Assembly: GCA_964448855.1 (NCBI GenBank)
Contig: CAYUXI010000010.1
Span: forward strand, 1 to 64,000
Source: QAMX01 sp964448855
Lineage (GTDB): Bacteria; Bacillota; Clostridia; Oscillospirales; QAMX01
Direction: 5' to 3'
Length of the DNA stretch: 64,000 nt
The notes under the pieces were generated by a model. That model had not been told where the DNA came from. It did no database searches and saw only the letters and a program-made list of their open reading frames with translations. Shown here piece by piece: positions 26,419 to 35,001 of the stretch (the first letter of the stretch is position 1; each line of letters begins with the position of its first letter). Made by a program: the position numbers and the translations under genes.

Positions 26419-27159
26419 TTAAGCGTAACGCTTTTTGTCGAGCATCCGAACCGTCAGGTAGACGAACACCGCGGAGATGCTGAGGTAGTAAACGATGTCG
26501 GACAGATCGAACAATCCATAGGTAAAGCTCGTGTACCGGCTGAAGACGGACAGCCAGCCGACAACCGTTTTCACCAGCGTGATTTCGATGTTGGCAACGA
26601 GCATATCGATGAGCCACAGGCCGATCAGCACCGCCCAGGAGATGAGCGCGCTGACGAGCTGGTTCTCCGTCAGGGAGGAGATGAACAGACCGATGGCGAT
26701 GAAGGCGCTGGCCGCAAAGAAGATCGCGACATAGTTGCCGAAAATCGACCAGGGCTCTGCAACGCTGTAGAACGAGAGAATGAGCGGAATCATGAACGTG
26801 CCGACCATGGAGAGCACAAACACGCTGAGCGCGGCGAAATACTTGCCGAGCACGATATCCGTCATGCGAATCGGCGCGGTGAAGAGCAGCTGATCGGTTT
26901 TCAGCTTTTTCTCTTCGCTGAGCAGACGCATCGTCAGAATCGGTGCCAGAAAGGCCAGCGCAATCAGCAACATATAAAAGATCGGCTTGACGTTGGAGGA
27001 GCTGGTTTCAACATTGAGAAAATAGAAACAGAGGTTCATAATCAGAATCAGCACGCCGCTGAACACATACCCGATCGGTGTCGTGTAAAAGGCGCGGAGA
27101 TCACGTTTGTATACTGCAAACATAGCAAATCCTTCCTTCTTTTCAGGCTTTCCCGGCAA
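26419..27159 (-). CDS. ABC-2 type permease (GldF-like)
   Basis: A 246-aa integral membrane protein with six predicted spans, starting MFAVYKRDLRAFYTTPIGYVF after a 14-residue extension. The true start may be ATG 27123 (MFAVYK), which is preceded by AGGAAGG; the longer form would start within the gap to the ATPase gene. The KTDQLLFTAPIRMTDIVLGKY loop is the conserved coupling region of GldF/NosY-type permeases. It pairs with the ATPase gene immediately upstream. Confidence 0.88.
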   Translation of the reverse strand: MPGKPEKKEGFAMFAVYKRDLRAFYTTPIGYVFSGVLILIMNLCFYFLNVETSSSNVKPIFYMLLIALAFLAPILTMRLLSEEKKLKTDQLLFTAPIRMTDIVLGKYFAALSVFVLSMVGTFMIPLILSFYSVAEPWSIFGNYVAIFFAASAFIAIGLFISSLTENQLVSALISWAVLIGLWLIDMLVANIEITLVKTVVGWLSVFSRYTSFTYGLFDLSDIVYYLSISAVFVYLTVRMLDKKRYA

Positions 27160-27160
27160 C

Positions 27161-28114
27161 CTATTTGGTAGCGGGTGTCCCGTCGTTTTCGGCGGTCAGC
27201 TTGATGAAAATGTCCTCCAGCGAGGCGGAAACCGGTGCAAACATCAGAATCGGATATCCGGCCGAGGCAAGCGCGTTGAACACGAGCTTGCGGATATCGA
27301 CCTGTGCCTGCGGCTCCAACAGGAAATCACAGGCGCCGCTCTCCGGCGACCCCTCATAGATCACGCGGTGCATTTCGGGAATCCGGGAGAGGATGGTCTG
27401 GAGCTTGTCCTGCGGACCGGCAGCGCGCAGCTGCATCTTGCGGTCCACATCGACGTAGAGGGAGAGATTGGCCGGTGTGTCGTTGGCGATGATGTGCCCG
27501 TGGTTGATCACCAGGACGCGTTCGCAGATGGCCTGCACCTCCGAGAGAATGTGGCTGGAAAGAATGACCGTCCGCTTTTTGCCGAGATCCTTGATCACGT
27601 TGCGGATTTCAATGATCTGAATCGGGTCCAGACCAACCGTCGGCTCGTCGAGAATCAGCACCTCCGGGTCGCCGATCAGCGCCTGCGCAAGGCCGACGCG
27701 CTGCTTGTACCCCTTGGAGAGGTTGCGGATCATCCGCTTGTAGACGTTGGTCACCCCGACCAGCTCGCAAATGGCGGAAATGTGCTCCTTCCGATGCTCC
27801 TTCACGCCCTTGAGATCACAGATGAAGTCGAGATATTCGCAGACCGCCATGTCCATATAGAGTGGCGGCTGCTCCGGGAGATAGCCGATGTGCCGTTTGG
27901 CGGCGATGGGATTTTCCAGAATGTCGATGCCGTTGATTTTCGCGGAGCCGGACGTGGCGGAAAGATATCCCGTCAGAACGTTCATTGTGGTGGACTTTCC
28001 GGCGCCGTTTGGGCCAAGAAATCCGACGAGCTCCCCTTCGTTGATGGAAAAGGTGATGTCGTCAACGGCTTTCTTGTCGCCGTAGTGCTTGACCAGATTG
28101 GTAACCTCGATCAT
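27161..28114 (-). CDS. ABC transporter ATP-binding protein (GldA/CcmA-like)
   Basis: A 317-aa ATPase. Walker A is GPNGAGKST (about residues 34-42), the signature is LSKGYKQRVGLAQAL (about 131-145), Walker B VLILDEPTVGLDP (about 154-166), and the switch His lies in SSHIL. A C-terminal extension of about 90 residues is typical of drug/Gld-type exporters. It heads the four-gene operon ATPase, permease, GldG-like and DUF4340-like. Confidence 0.93.
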   Translation of the reverse strand: MIEVTNLVKHYGDKKAVDDITFSINEGELVGFLGPNGAGKSTTMNVLTGYLSATSGSAKINGIDILENPIAAKRHIGYLPEQPPLYMDMAVCEYLDFICDLKGVKEHRKEHISAICELVGVTNVYKRMIRNLSKGYKQRVGLAQALIGDPEVLILDEPTVGLDPIQIIEIRNVIKDLGKKRTVILSSHILSEVQAICERVLVINHGHIIANDTPANLSLYVDVDRKMQLRAAGPQDKLQTILSRIPEMHRVIYEGSPESGACDFLLEPQAQVDIRKLVFNALASAGYPILMFAPVSASLEDIFIKLTAENDGTPATK

Positions 28115-28229
28115 AGAAGTCTGCTTCCTTCCTTATTATTGAGGATTTCATGGGTGATCGGATTCGAAAAACCGGACAGAAACCAGTTGAAAAGCATCCG
28201 GCAGAATCCGTTAAAGATACGATAAGTCC

Positions 28230-28258
28230 ATTATATCACACAACGTGAAAAATATGTA
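28230..28258 (-). promoter_or_regulatory. Extended -10 promoter of ABC operon
   Basis: Minus strand TGATATAAT, an extended -10 with TATAAT at 28230-28235; the -35 (TACATA, 28253-28258) is poor. It lies in the 187-bp gap after hisS. Confidence 0.55.
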
Positions 28259-28301
28259 GCGGTTTTGTAAATGAATGGGCGAAACCGCCGCAAAAACGGA
28301 T

Positions 28302-29576
28302 TCAGCGCGCAGCGAGCGATGCCAGAATGGACTCCGCAGTGAGCGGGACGGGGACGGAGGTGCCGGTGGACATATCCTTCAGCATCCCGCTGCCGGATTC
28401 CAGCTCATTGCCGCCCAGAATGAGGAGCGTGTGCGTGTGCAGCTTGTCCGCATACTTGAGCTGTGCCTTCAGGGAACGGCCGGTGACGTCGTGCTCCACG
28501 GCGATACCGAGACGGCGCAGCGCCAGAACGAGCTGAGCGACCTTTTCCACAGCCGAAGCGTCGGCCGAGGCGAGGAAGATATCCGGGCCGGGCGCCTCCG
28601 GCAGCTGGACACCGCTCTCCTGCAAAACGAGGAGCAGCCGCTCCAGCCCGCAGCCAAAGCCGAGGCCGGGCAGAGACGGCCCGCCGAGCGATTCCACCAG
28701 CCGGTCATAGCGGCCGCCGCCGCAGACGGTGGACTGTGCGCCGATGTTCCCGGCGACGAATTCAAAGACGGTGCGGGTGTAATAATCCAGACCGCGGACG
28801 ATGCGCGGGTCGACGCGATAGGGAATGTCGAGCAGCTCCAACCGCTGCTTCAGCGTGTTGAAATGGTCGGCGCAGTCGGCGCAGAGATAGTCAATCGTGC
28901 GGGGTGCGTCGGCGGCCAGCTCATGGCAATGCGCTTCCTTGCAGTCCAGCAGACGGAGCGGGTTCCGCTCCAGACGATCCAGACAGAGCGGGCAGAGCTC
29001 GTTCCGATAGGTGCTGAAATAGGCCGTCAGCGCATCGTGATACGCCTTTCGACAGACCGGACAGCCGATGGAGTTGATGGAAACGGTCAGAGAATGGATG
29101 CCCAGGCGGCGCAGGAAGGTGTCGGCGAGCGCAATAACCTCCGCATCGGCATCGGCACCGGGCGCGCCGAACATCTCGACGCCGAATTGATGGTGCTCCC
29201 GCAGACGGCCGGCCTGCGGCTTTTCATAGCGGAAGTTCGGTGCGATGTAGAAGACCTTCAGCGGAAGCGTCCCGGCATACAGGCCGTTTTCGATCAGACT
29301 GCGAACGACCGATGCCGTTCCCTCCGGGCGCAGCGTGATGGAACGGCCGCCCTTGTCTGTGAAGGTGTACATTTCTTTCTGCACGATATCCGTGGTATCG
29401 CCGACACCGCGTAGGAACAGCTCGGTGTGCTCAAAGGCCGGGAAACGGATTTCAGAAAAACCAAAATCTGCCGCACAGCGACGCAAAACCTGCTCAAGAT
29501 ACTGCCAGTCATGGGATGCGGACGGCAAAACGTCTTTGGTTCCCTTTGGAATGCTGATTTTGGGAGAAGGTGACAT
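28302..29576 (-). CDS. hisS: Histidyl-tRNA synthetase
   Basis: A 424-aa class II aminoacyl-tRNA synthetase. It opens with PKGTKDVLPSASHDW, has motif 2 around FRYEKPQAGRLREHHQFGVE (about residues 112-131), the histidine A motif LDYYTRTVFEF (about 264-274) and motif 3 GFGCGLERLL, then an anticodon-binding domain from about 330. The start ATG 29576 is preceded by AAAGGA; long in-frame upstream sequence overlaps the CYTH gene and is not coding. It lacks an adjacent aspS, often paired with hisS in Firmicutes. Confidence 0.96.
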   Translation of the reverse strand: MSPSPKISIPKGTKDVLPSASHDWQYLEQVLRRCAADFGFSEIRFPAFEHTELFLRGVGDTTDIVQKEMYTFTDKGGRSITLRPEGTASVVRSLIENGLYAGTLPLKVFYIAPNFRYEKPQAGRLREHHQFGVEMFGAPGADADAEVIALADTFLRRLGIHSLTVSINSIGCPVCRKAYHDALTAYFSTYRNELCPLCLDRLERNPLRLLDCKEAHCHELAADAPRTIDYLCADCADHFNTLKQRLELLDIPYRVDPRIVRGLDYYTRTVFEFVAGNIGAQSTVCGGGRYDRLVESLGGPSLPGLGFGCGLERLLLVLQESGVQLPEAPGPDIFLASADASAVEKVAQLVLALRRLGIAVEHDVTGRSLKAQLKYADKLHTHTLLILGGNELESGSGMLKDMSTGTSVPVPLTAESILASLAAR

Positions 29577-29602
29577 ACGGTGAGGTCCTTTCTGATGGAA
29601 GA

Positions 29603-30229
29603 TTAGGATGGCATCGACGCAAGGTGGAGCCGTGCGCGGTGCAGCTTGGAGTCGGAAACAGGGGAGAGCGCGTAGGATGCTGCGAGGGCGGCGCAGAGGG
29701 CGGACAGCGTATCCGCTGAGCCCTGCTTCAGCTCGGCCTCCAGCTCGAAAAATTCGGCGGAGGGACAGTGGTTGAAGCAGCCGTGATCGAGTGCAAATGC
29801 AATTTCCGCGCCGGAAACGTCGGCGAGAAATTCGCTGCGGCAAAAGCTCACCTCGGCAATCGGCTGCAAATGCGCCGAAACATCGGACAACAGCGATGCA
29901 AGCGGCGGCGGCAGCAGTGCCATCAGGCGGGGCAGCCCCTCGTCCAGCGATTGCGCGGGGCACTCGAACTCCCCGCGGACGTGAAGACCGGGGACGGCGG
30001 AATCGGCCGCACCGGTCTTCAGCGTGATGCAGCCGCTGTCATTTTCGGCGCGAAAGCGGATGGCGCAGCCGGCTGTATGCAGCCGCTCGTCCGCCGTGTC
30101 GAAATAGACAGAATGCATCCGGAACTCTTTTGCAGGGGCAAGCACGGGATAGCGGGTACGCACATCGTTCCATGCATCCTGCAAACGGGTCAGACTCTCA
30201 CAGGAGAGTTTGATTTCAGTTTCAGTCAA
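29603..30229 (-). CDS. CYTH-domain protein
   Basis: A 208-aa protein of the CYTH (CyaB / thiamine-triphosphatase) fold. The diagnostic ExExK is at residues 3-7 (ETEIK). The tunnel basic and acidic residues follow in alternating strands: YFDTADERL, IRFRAEND, ITLKTG, EFECP and FELEAELK. Enzymes of this fold hydrolyse triphosphates (tripolyphosphate, thiamine triphosphate) with divalent metal. Its start overlaps the end of the P-type ATPase-like gene by 8 nt, so the two are cotranslated; hisS begins 26 nt after it. Confidence 0.85.
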   Translation of the reverse strand: MTETEIKLSCESLTRLQDAWNDVRTRYPVLAPAKEFRMHSVYFDTADERLHTAGCAIRFRAENDSGCITLKTGAADSAVPGLHVRGEFECPAQSLDEGLPRLMALLPPPLASLLSDVSAHLQPIAEVSFCRSEFLADVSGAEIAFALDHGCFNHCPSAEFFELEAELKQGSADTLSALCAALAASYALSPVSDSKLHRARLHLASMPS

Positions 30230-32450
30230 GAGAATAACCTCCCGAAGCGGCCTGTGTCGGATGCTTCAGCAGCCGGGCAACGATCAGGCCGAGCTCATAA
30301 ACGACCGCAGCCGCCAGTGCCGGCAAAACGGTTTGTGGCAGCACGCGCAGCGACAGGGTTGAAAAACCGAACAGCGTGTTGAACGGCTCCCAGCGCGACA
30401 GCGCATACGCCGCCGCACAAACCAGAACGGCCAGACAGAAGATCGGCCGGTGGCGCCGTTCCCAAAGTGAAAACAGCGTGTTGCCCCAGTGATAGGCGAT
30501 CATCAGCAGGACGACCGATGCGGTCAGAAGCGTCAGAAAAGCGGCGGAGGAGGCCGCCAGCGCCCCAACATTTGTGACCGGCGAGAGGCGGGCATACAGC
30601 CTTGCGGTATACAGCGCGGTGCATCCGGATACCGTGAGGCAGAATCCGGGGAAAAACCGCCCGGACAGCCTGCGCCCGGCCGATTCCAACGATGTGCGGC
30701 TGGGTGTGAGCGCGAGCGGCGAAGCTGGTGCCGCCAGCGGCGCACCGTACCGCGCCGTCAAAAAGCCAAAGGGCAGCGGCAGCAGGCAGGAAAGCAGAAC
30801 AGCAGCCGGGACGGAAAACGGCGGGAGCGATGCGGAAAAGGATGCCAGAAAGACAAACAGAGCGATGGCCAGCGGAACCGCCAGCATCGCATACATGGCG
30901 CGTGCTGCCGCATCACAGGCGGCGCGGCAGACCCGACAGGTCTCCGCAATATCGACGATTCGACAGCCGCGTGATGAAACGTCCGGCTGCCCGGAATGGC
31001 CGGAGCCGGAGGAAAAACGAATGTCGGCCCCGTCAAAGAGCGGGTCATCCGGGTCATCCGATGCGGCGGCAATCACACCGCCCTGATGGGTCAGCAGCGG
31101 GAAGAAGGCCTGACGGTGCGCATCGTCCATATCGGCGGCGACGCGGGCGCGCCCGGCGACCCGTTCCAGATTTTCCGGATGAAACCGATCCATCCGCGCA
31201 CCGGTAATCACCCGGCTCATATCGTTCGTAATGCCGAGCTCCGAGGCGCGGAAAAAGGCACACGTCTCTTCCTCCCGGCTGACATAGACTACCTGAATCC
31301 CGTTCTGGCGCAGCGACCGGACGGCGGACGATGCTTCCGGATCCGGTGCAATGTGCAGAATCAGCAGCCCGACCATCGTCCAGACCAGGCCGTCGGACGA
31401 GGAGGCCAGCGCGACTGCCTGCCGGCCAAGCTCATGCGCCCGATGCATCGCGGCGGCTATGCGGTTCCGGTCGGTGTCGTTGATCGGACGCGCCATCCCG
31501 TGATCCATGATCCGGGTTGCCTGCGGCAGAATCGCATCCGGCTTTCCGGCGCGATAGGCGAGGGCGGAGCCGTCCGGCAGGGTGAGCGATGCAGCCACCA
31601 CACCGGTTTCGCGGTGCCAGGGGGTGAAAACCGTGGGTATTGGCGTCAAATACGACCGGTACTCCATCGGCGTTTTGCGCATGGCGTGGAGCAGCGCATC
31701 CGAAAAGCTCTGACGCAGCCCGCAGGCCGCGGCCAGCGAACCGTCATCGCAGCGGCAAAAGCCGAGCACCAGCGGCAGATGTTCTTCAAAATCGAGCTCC
31801 GCGACCGGACGAAGCATCCCGTCCGCAAAGAAAGCGCGAAGCTCCGCACTTTTTGTGCCGTAAAAAACGGTCTGATCGGCCAGCAGCGTCCGAATGCGGG
31901 ACAGCTGCGGCAGGGAGAGAAACTGCTCAACGGTGATATCGCGGCGGCGCAGCACCTCTGCCGCGTGAACCGCAGCGAGCGGCGCGGCAACGGAAACGCC
32001 GGAAACCAGCGATGCGCAGAGACAGGCGGCCAGCCCGTCCGTCTCCGTAAACAGTTGACCGACGCCAAACGCAAGGAGCAGAATGGCCGCACCGACGCCA
32101 AACACCGCCGGAAGAATCCGGAGCAGCGGGGGGAGATGCAGCCCGTTTGTCCGCCCGGAGCCGAAATAGACGCGGAATTCCAGCGCCGTCAGCGTGCGGC
32201 GGTCGATCCCAAGATGCGCAGCAGCCGCGTGCTCCGTCCAGAAAACAGCGACGGTACTGAGCAGCGCAGCCGCAAGGCAAAAGACGGCCGTCGGAATGCT
32301 GCGCGATAAAAGCTGCGTCAGTGCGACGGCAGTCCAGATCAGCGGGGCAATCAGCCGCCCAATCCGCATGACCGGGACGGCGCGAGCCAGAAATAAGGCG
32401 TCAGCGGATGTCTCCGGAGAGCCATCCGCAGGTGTGCAGCTGTTTTCCAT
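30222..32450 (-). CDS. Catalytically degenerate P2-type ATPase homologue
   Basis: A 742-aa membrane protein that follows the P-type ATPase plan without its catalysis. Numbering from the preceding in-frame TTG: M1-M2 at about 30-75; no actuator (TGES) domain; M3-M4 at about 110-165; then LPQLSRIRTLLADQTVFYGT, which aligns with the phosphorylation segment but has DQTVF in place of DKTGT (Asp193 kept). An N-domain KGAPE-like block (RAGKPDAIL, 301-309), a hinge (GIQVVYVSREEETCAFFRASELGI, read as two blocks 385-398 and 399-408) with VSREE for TGD, and AASDDPDDPLF (463-473) for TGDGVNDAPAL. Six C-terminal spans end in EPFNTLFGFSTLSL, as in SERCA-like pumps. The frame is open throughout, so it is a kept pseudoenzyme. 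ATG 32450 preferred over TTG 32453. Ion specificity unknown. Confidence 0.8.
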   Translation of the reverse strand: MENSCTPADGSPETSADALFLARAVPVMRIGRLIAPLIWTAVALTQLLSRSIPTAVFCLAAALLSTVAVFWTEHAAAAHLGIDRRTLTALEFRVYFGSGRTNGLHLPPLLRILPAVFGVGAAILLLAFGVGQLFTETDGLAACLCASLVSGVSVAAPLAAVHAAEVLRRRDITVEQFLSLPQLSRIRTLLADQTVFYGTKSAELRAFFADGMLRPVAELDFEEHLPLVLGFCRCDDGSLAAACGLRQSFSDALLHAMRKTPMEYRSYLTPIPTVFTPWHRETGVVAASLTLPDGSALAYRAGKPDAILPQATRIMDHGMARPINDTDRNRIAAAMHRAHELGRQAVALASSSDGLVWTMVGLLILHIAPDPEASSAVRSLRQNGIQVVYVSREEETCAFFRASELGITNDMSRVITGARMDRFHPENLERVAGRARVAADMDDAHRQAFFPLLTHQGGVIAAASDDPDDPLFDGADIRFSSGSGHSGQPDVSSRGCRIVDIAETCRVCRAACDAAARAMYAMLAVPLAIALFVFLASFSASLPPFSVPAAVLLSCLLPLPFGFLTARYGAPLAAPASPLALTPSRTSLESAGRRLSGRFFPGFCLTVSGCTALYTARLYARLSPVTNVGALAASSAAFLTLLTASVVLLMIAYHWGNTLFSLWERRHRPIFCLAVLVCAAAYALSRWEPFNTLFGFSTLSLRVLPQTVLPALAAAVVYELGLIVARLLKHPTQAASGGYSLD

Positions 32451-32488
32451 CAAACGTGATCACCACCAGGTCGAAAAAATACGGCTTC

Positions 32489-32893
32489 CTACAGCCCGGA
32501 TACCGCGACGTTTTCCACGCCGTTCTGCTGAAATTCAGCCATGTATGCGTCAATTTTCCGGGCGAGCAGATCGCTGTCTGTGCCGTCCACATCGCGATCC
32601 TTCAAATCGCGGCGCGCAAGCTCCTCCGCCAGGATGCCGTAAAAAACCATGTCCTCATAGTCTAAAATGGCCTCATGAATCCCGCCGTCCACATACTGAA
32701 GCGACGGGACAGACTCCGCGCCGTCCACCAGAGCATCCAGCCCGCAGCTGCGGCAATTCGAGAAAACGGCGCTCTCCACCTCGTCATATTCGCTGATTCG
32801 GTCATCCCCACGGATGGAATTGATGACCCAGTTGCCTGTGTAGACGAGGTCGAGCAGCAGGCGGAACTGTCTGTTTGTCAAATGAAGATTCAT
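32489..32893 (-). CDS. Small conserved protein of unknown function
   Basis: A 134-aa soluble, acidic protein beginning MNLHLTNRQFRLLLDLVYTG. ATG 32893 is chosen because GTGAGG lies about 9 nt upstream; a TTG at 32947 would overlap lexA. A CRSCG motif at about residue 53 is the only cysteine cluster. I do not recognise the family. It sits between lexA and the P-type ATPase-like gene (gaps of 50 and 38 nt), so it is probably cotranscribed with both. Confidence 0.7.
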   Translation of the reverse strand: MNLHLTNRQFRLLLDLVYTGNWVINSIRGDDRISEYDEVESAVFSNCRSCGLDALVDGAESVPSLQYVDGGIHEAILDYEDMVFYGILAEELARRDLKDRDVDGTDSDLLARKIDAYMAEFQQNGVENVAVSGL

Positions 32894-32943
32894 ATCCAAA
32901 AGCCTCACGATTTGCTTTCCACGACGAATGTCCGGCAGGCACG

Positions 32944-33528
32944 TCAATAGCTGCGGGACAGCGAACAGACGCGACCCAAAATGGTGCAGTCCGTTCCGTC
33001 AATCGGTTGATAGGCCGGGTTGGCCGGCATGAGCCAGATTTGTCGCCCATCCTGCTTCAAACGCTTCACGGTGGCTTCGCCGTTGATCATGGCAATGACG
33101 ATTTCGCCGTTCTGCGCGGTGCTCTGACGGCGGACAATGACAATGTCACCATCCAAAATGCCCGCTTCGATCATGGAATCCCCCGTGACGTTCAGTGCAA
33201 AATAATCGCCCGGAGCATCCGTATTATAGCAGAGATAGCCGGTGATTTCCTCAAAGGCCAGAATCGGCTGTCCGGCCGTCACACGGCCGATGACCGGAAC
33301 CCGCGTGATGCCCTTGTTGCACGTCAGCATCAGCGTGCGCATTTTCCCGGGATTTTTGCTGATATATCCAAGCTCCTGCAGCCGGTTCAGATAACCGTGT
33401 ACCGAAGAGGGGGATTGCAGATGCACGCCCCTGCAGATTTCACGGACAGACGGCGGAATCCCATCCCGGTTGATCGTCAACTCGATAAAATCGTAAACTT
33501 CTTTGATTTTCCCTTTCAGCGGCTGCAT
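32944..33528 (-). CDS. lexA: LexA repressor
   Basis: A 194-aa SOS repressor. The N-terminal winged helix-turn-helix spans residues 1-65 (PPSVREICRGVHLQSPSSVHGYL). The self-cleavage site is Ala85-Gly86 (VTAGQP), and the catalytic dyad is Ser118 (GDSM) and Lys155 (EATVKRL). GAGGTGA precedes ATG 33528 by 6 nt. A promoter lies at 33607-33635, with the inverted repeat GAACCGGTTC just downstream; no canonical CGAAC-N4-GTTCG box is visible. Confidence 0.96.
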   Translation of the reverse strand: MQPLKGKIKEVYDFIELTINRDGIPPSVREICRGVHLQSPSSVHGYLNRLQELGYISKNPGKMRTLMLTCNKGITRVPVIGRVTAGQPILAFEEITGYLCYNTDAPGDYFALNVTGDSMIEAGILDGDIVIVRRQSTAQNGEIVIAMINGEATVKRLKQDGRQIWLMPANPAYQPIDGTDCTILGRVCSLSRSY

Positions 33529-33573
33529 GATTTCACCTCAAATAGATCGTGAACCCCGGCCGGCTGATGCCGG

Positions 33574-33586
33574 GAACCGGTTCGAC
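33574..33586. promoter_or_regulatory. Candidate operator in lexA leader (GAACCGGTTCGAC)
   Basis: A 10-bp perfect palindrome GAACCGGTTC about 20 bp downstream of the lexA -10. It has GAAC and GTTC half-sites as in Firmicute LexA boxes but only 2 bp between them, not 4. The 11-mer AACCGGTTCGA is also present in the palindrome at 35002-35017. Confidence 0.35.
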
Positions 33587-33606
33587 AAAGCTGTACATTC
33601 TGTTTC

Positions 33607-33635
33607 ATTATACCACAAAGCGAGAATGGAAACAA
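33607..33635 (-). promoter_or_regulatory. SigA promoter of lexA
   Basis: Minus strand TTGTTT (33630-33635), 17 bp, TATAAT (33607-33612). Confidence 0.75.
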
Positions 33636-33639
33636 TGGT

Positions 33640-34929
33640 TCACACCTGAAAATCCCGGAAATCCTGCCGATTTTTTTCGCTGTGGCGCATCCGGAGAAAA
33701 CAGAGACAGGCAATCAGCGCGAAAACGGTACCAATCCGCATGGAAATGCGAAAACCGGCGGACGGACTTCCCGCCATGCGGTCGGCCAGAATCCCGATCA
33801 GCCAGGGGCCGACCGCCCCGCCGAAATCCCCGGCGCAGGACAGCAGCGCAAACAGCCGTGCGCCCGCCGCCGGGAAGTGCGCACCGGCCAGGACAAACGT
33901 ACCCGGCCAGATCAGACTGGTGGCCAGCCCCATCCAGCCGCAGGCCATGGCGGAGGCCCAGGGCAGCGGACAGAGCGCCAGTGCCAGACAGCACCCCGCC
34001 GCCGTCAGACACGCAAACGGCAGAATCCGCTCCAGCCGGAACCGCGCCCCGAACAGCCCATACAGCAGCCGCCCCACACCGAGCATCCCGGCAAAGCAGG
34101 CGGTGCCGAGCAGATCACTGCTCAGCTTGGACAGCCCGACACTCTGCTCCATGAAGACTGACGACCACTGCTCCACACAGAGCTCCGCGGCGGAGCCGAA
34201 GGCGATTCCGCCGAGCGCAGCGCGAAAAAAGGGCTCCCGCAGCAGCTGACGCAGACTGTACCCGGACGGCACGGACGCCACGGCACCCAGCGGCACCCCG
34301 GTAAACAGGAGCCAGGTGATCAGCGGGAGCAGCGTCCACCCGGCCACAATCCATTGCCAGCATGGATTCCCAAACAGCGCCAGCAACCCGGCTGTCACGC
34401 CGACCACGAGCACCTGTCCCCATGCATAAAAGGAATGCAGAAAGCTCATGACGGTGCCTCTGGACGTTTCCGTCAGCCGATCCACAATCGGGCTGAGCGT
34501 GATTTCCAGCAGCCCGCCTGCGCCGGAAAACAGGACGGTGGAGCCGAACAGCCCGGCAAATACATGGTGCGGCATCACCAGCGGCGTCAAGGCGTAGCAG
34601 CCGAAGCCGACGGCGACAAGAAACGCACCGCACAGCACAAACGGCCGACAGCCGTATCGGTCGAGCCAGCGCGCAAACAGCAGGTCGCAGAGCACCTGCG
34701 TGATAAAATTGACAAAAATCAGCGTACCGAGCATGGACAGCGAGACATCGTACAGCCGGTACAGCGGCATAAAGAGCAGGGGCGGCAGACAGACAACAGC
34801 CGCCTGCGTGATATAGGCAAAGCAGCAGGCGGCCAATGTGCGCTTGAAGGGCGTTCGCAGACAAATTCCACCTTTCTGGTTCTTTGCCAACTGCCGTGCG
34901 AGGTGACAAAGAGGAATTTTTTGCTTCAT
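33640..34929 (-). CDS. MFS transporter
   Basis: A 429-aa major facilitator superfamily carrier with twelve predicted spans. The loop 2-3 motif is present as FARWLDRYGCRPFVL (near residue 75), and a GRLLYG-like equivalent (VGRLLYGLFG) follows in the second half. The start is uncertain: ATG 34929 has no good ribosome site, whereas a CTG at 34860, seven nt after AAAGGTGG, would begin just before the first span (406 aa). It diverges from the nucleoside hydrolase gene across the 35002-35017 palindrome, so a sugar or nucleoside substrate is a reasonable inference but unproven. Confidence 0.85.
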   Translation of the reverse strand: MKQKIPLCHLARQLAKNQKGGICLRTPFKRTLAACCFAYITQAAVVCLPPLLFMPLYRLYDVSLSMLGTLIFVNFITQVLCDLLFARWLDRYGCRPFVLCGAFLVAVGFGCYALTPLVMPHHVFAGLFGSTVLFSGAGGLLEITLSPIVDRLTETSRGTVMSFLHSFYAWGQVLVVGVTAGLLALFGNPCWQWIVAGWTLLPLITWLLFTGVPLGAVASVPSGYSLRQLLREPFFRAALGGIAFGSAAELCVEQWSSVFMEQSVGLSKLSSDLLGTACFAGMLGVGRLLYGLFGARFRLERILPFACLTAAGCCLALALCPLPWASAMACGWMGLATSLIWPGTFVLAGAHFPAAGARLFALLSCAGDFGGAVGPWLIGILADRMAGSPSAGFRISMRIGTVFALIACLCFLRMRHSEKNRQDFRDFQV

Positions 34930-34965
34930 CCTATGCAGAAGTTTCCCAAAAGGCGAACGCATCGC

Positions 34966-34994
34966 TTGCATCCGGACGCAAAGTGTGGTATCAT
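34966..34994 (+). promoter_or_regulatory. SigA-type promoter of nucleoside hydrolase gene
   Basis: TTGCAT (34966-34971), 17 bp, TATCAT (34989-34994). Transcription would start at about 35001, on the edge of the palindrome at 35002-35017. Confidence 0.7.
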
Positions 34995-35001
34995 AACAGA
35001 A

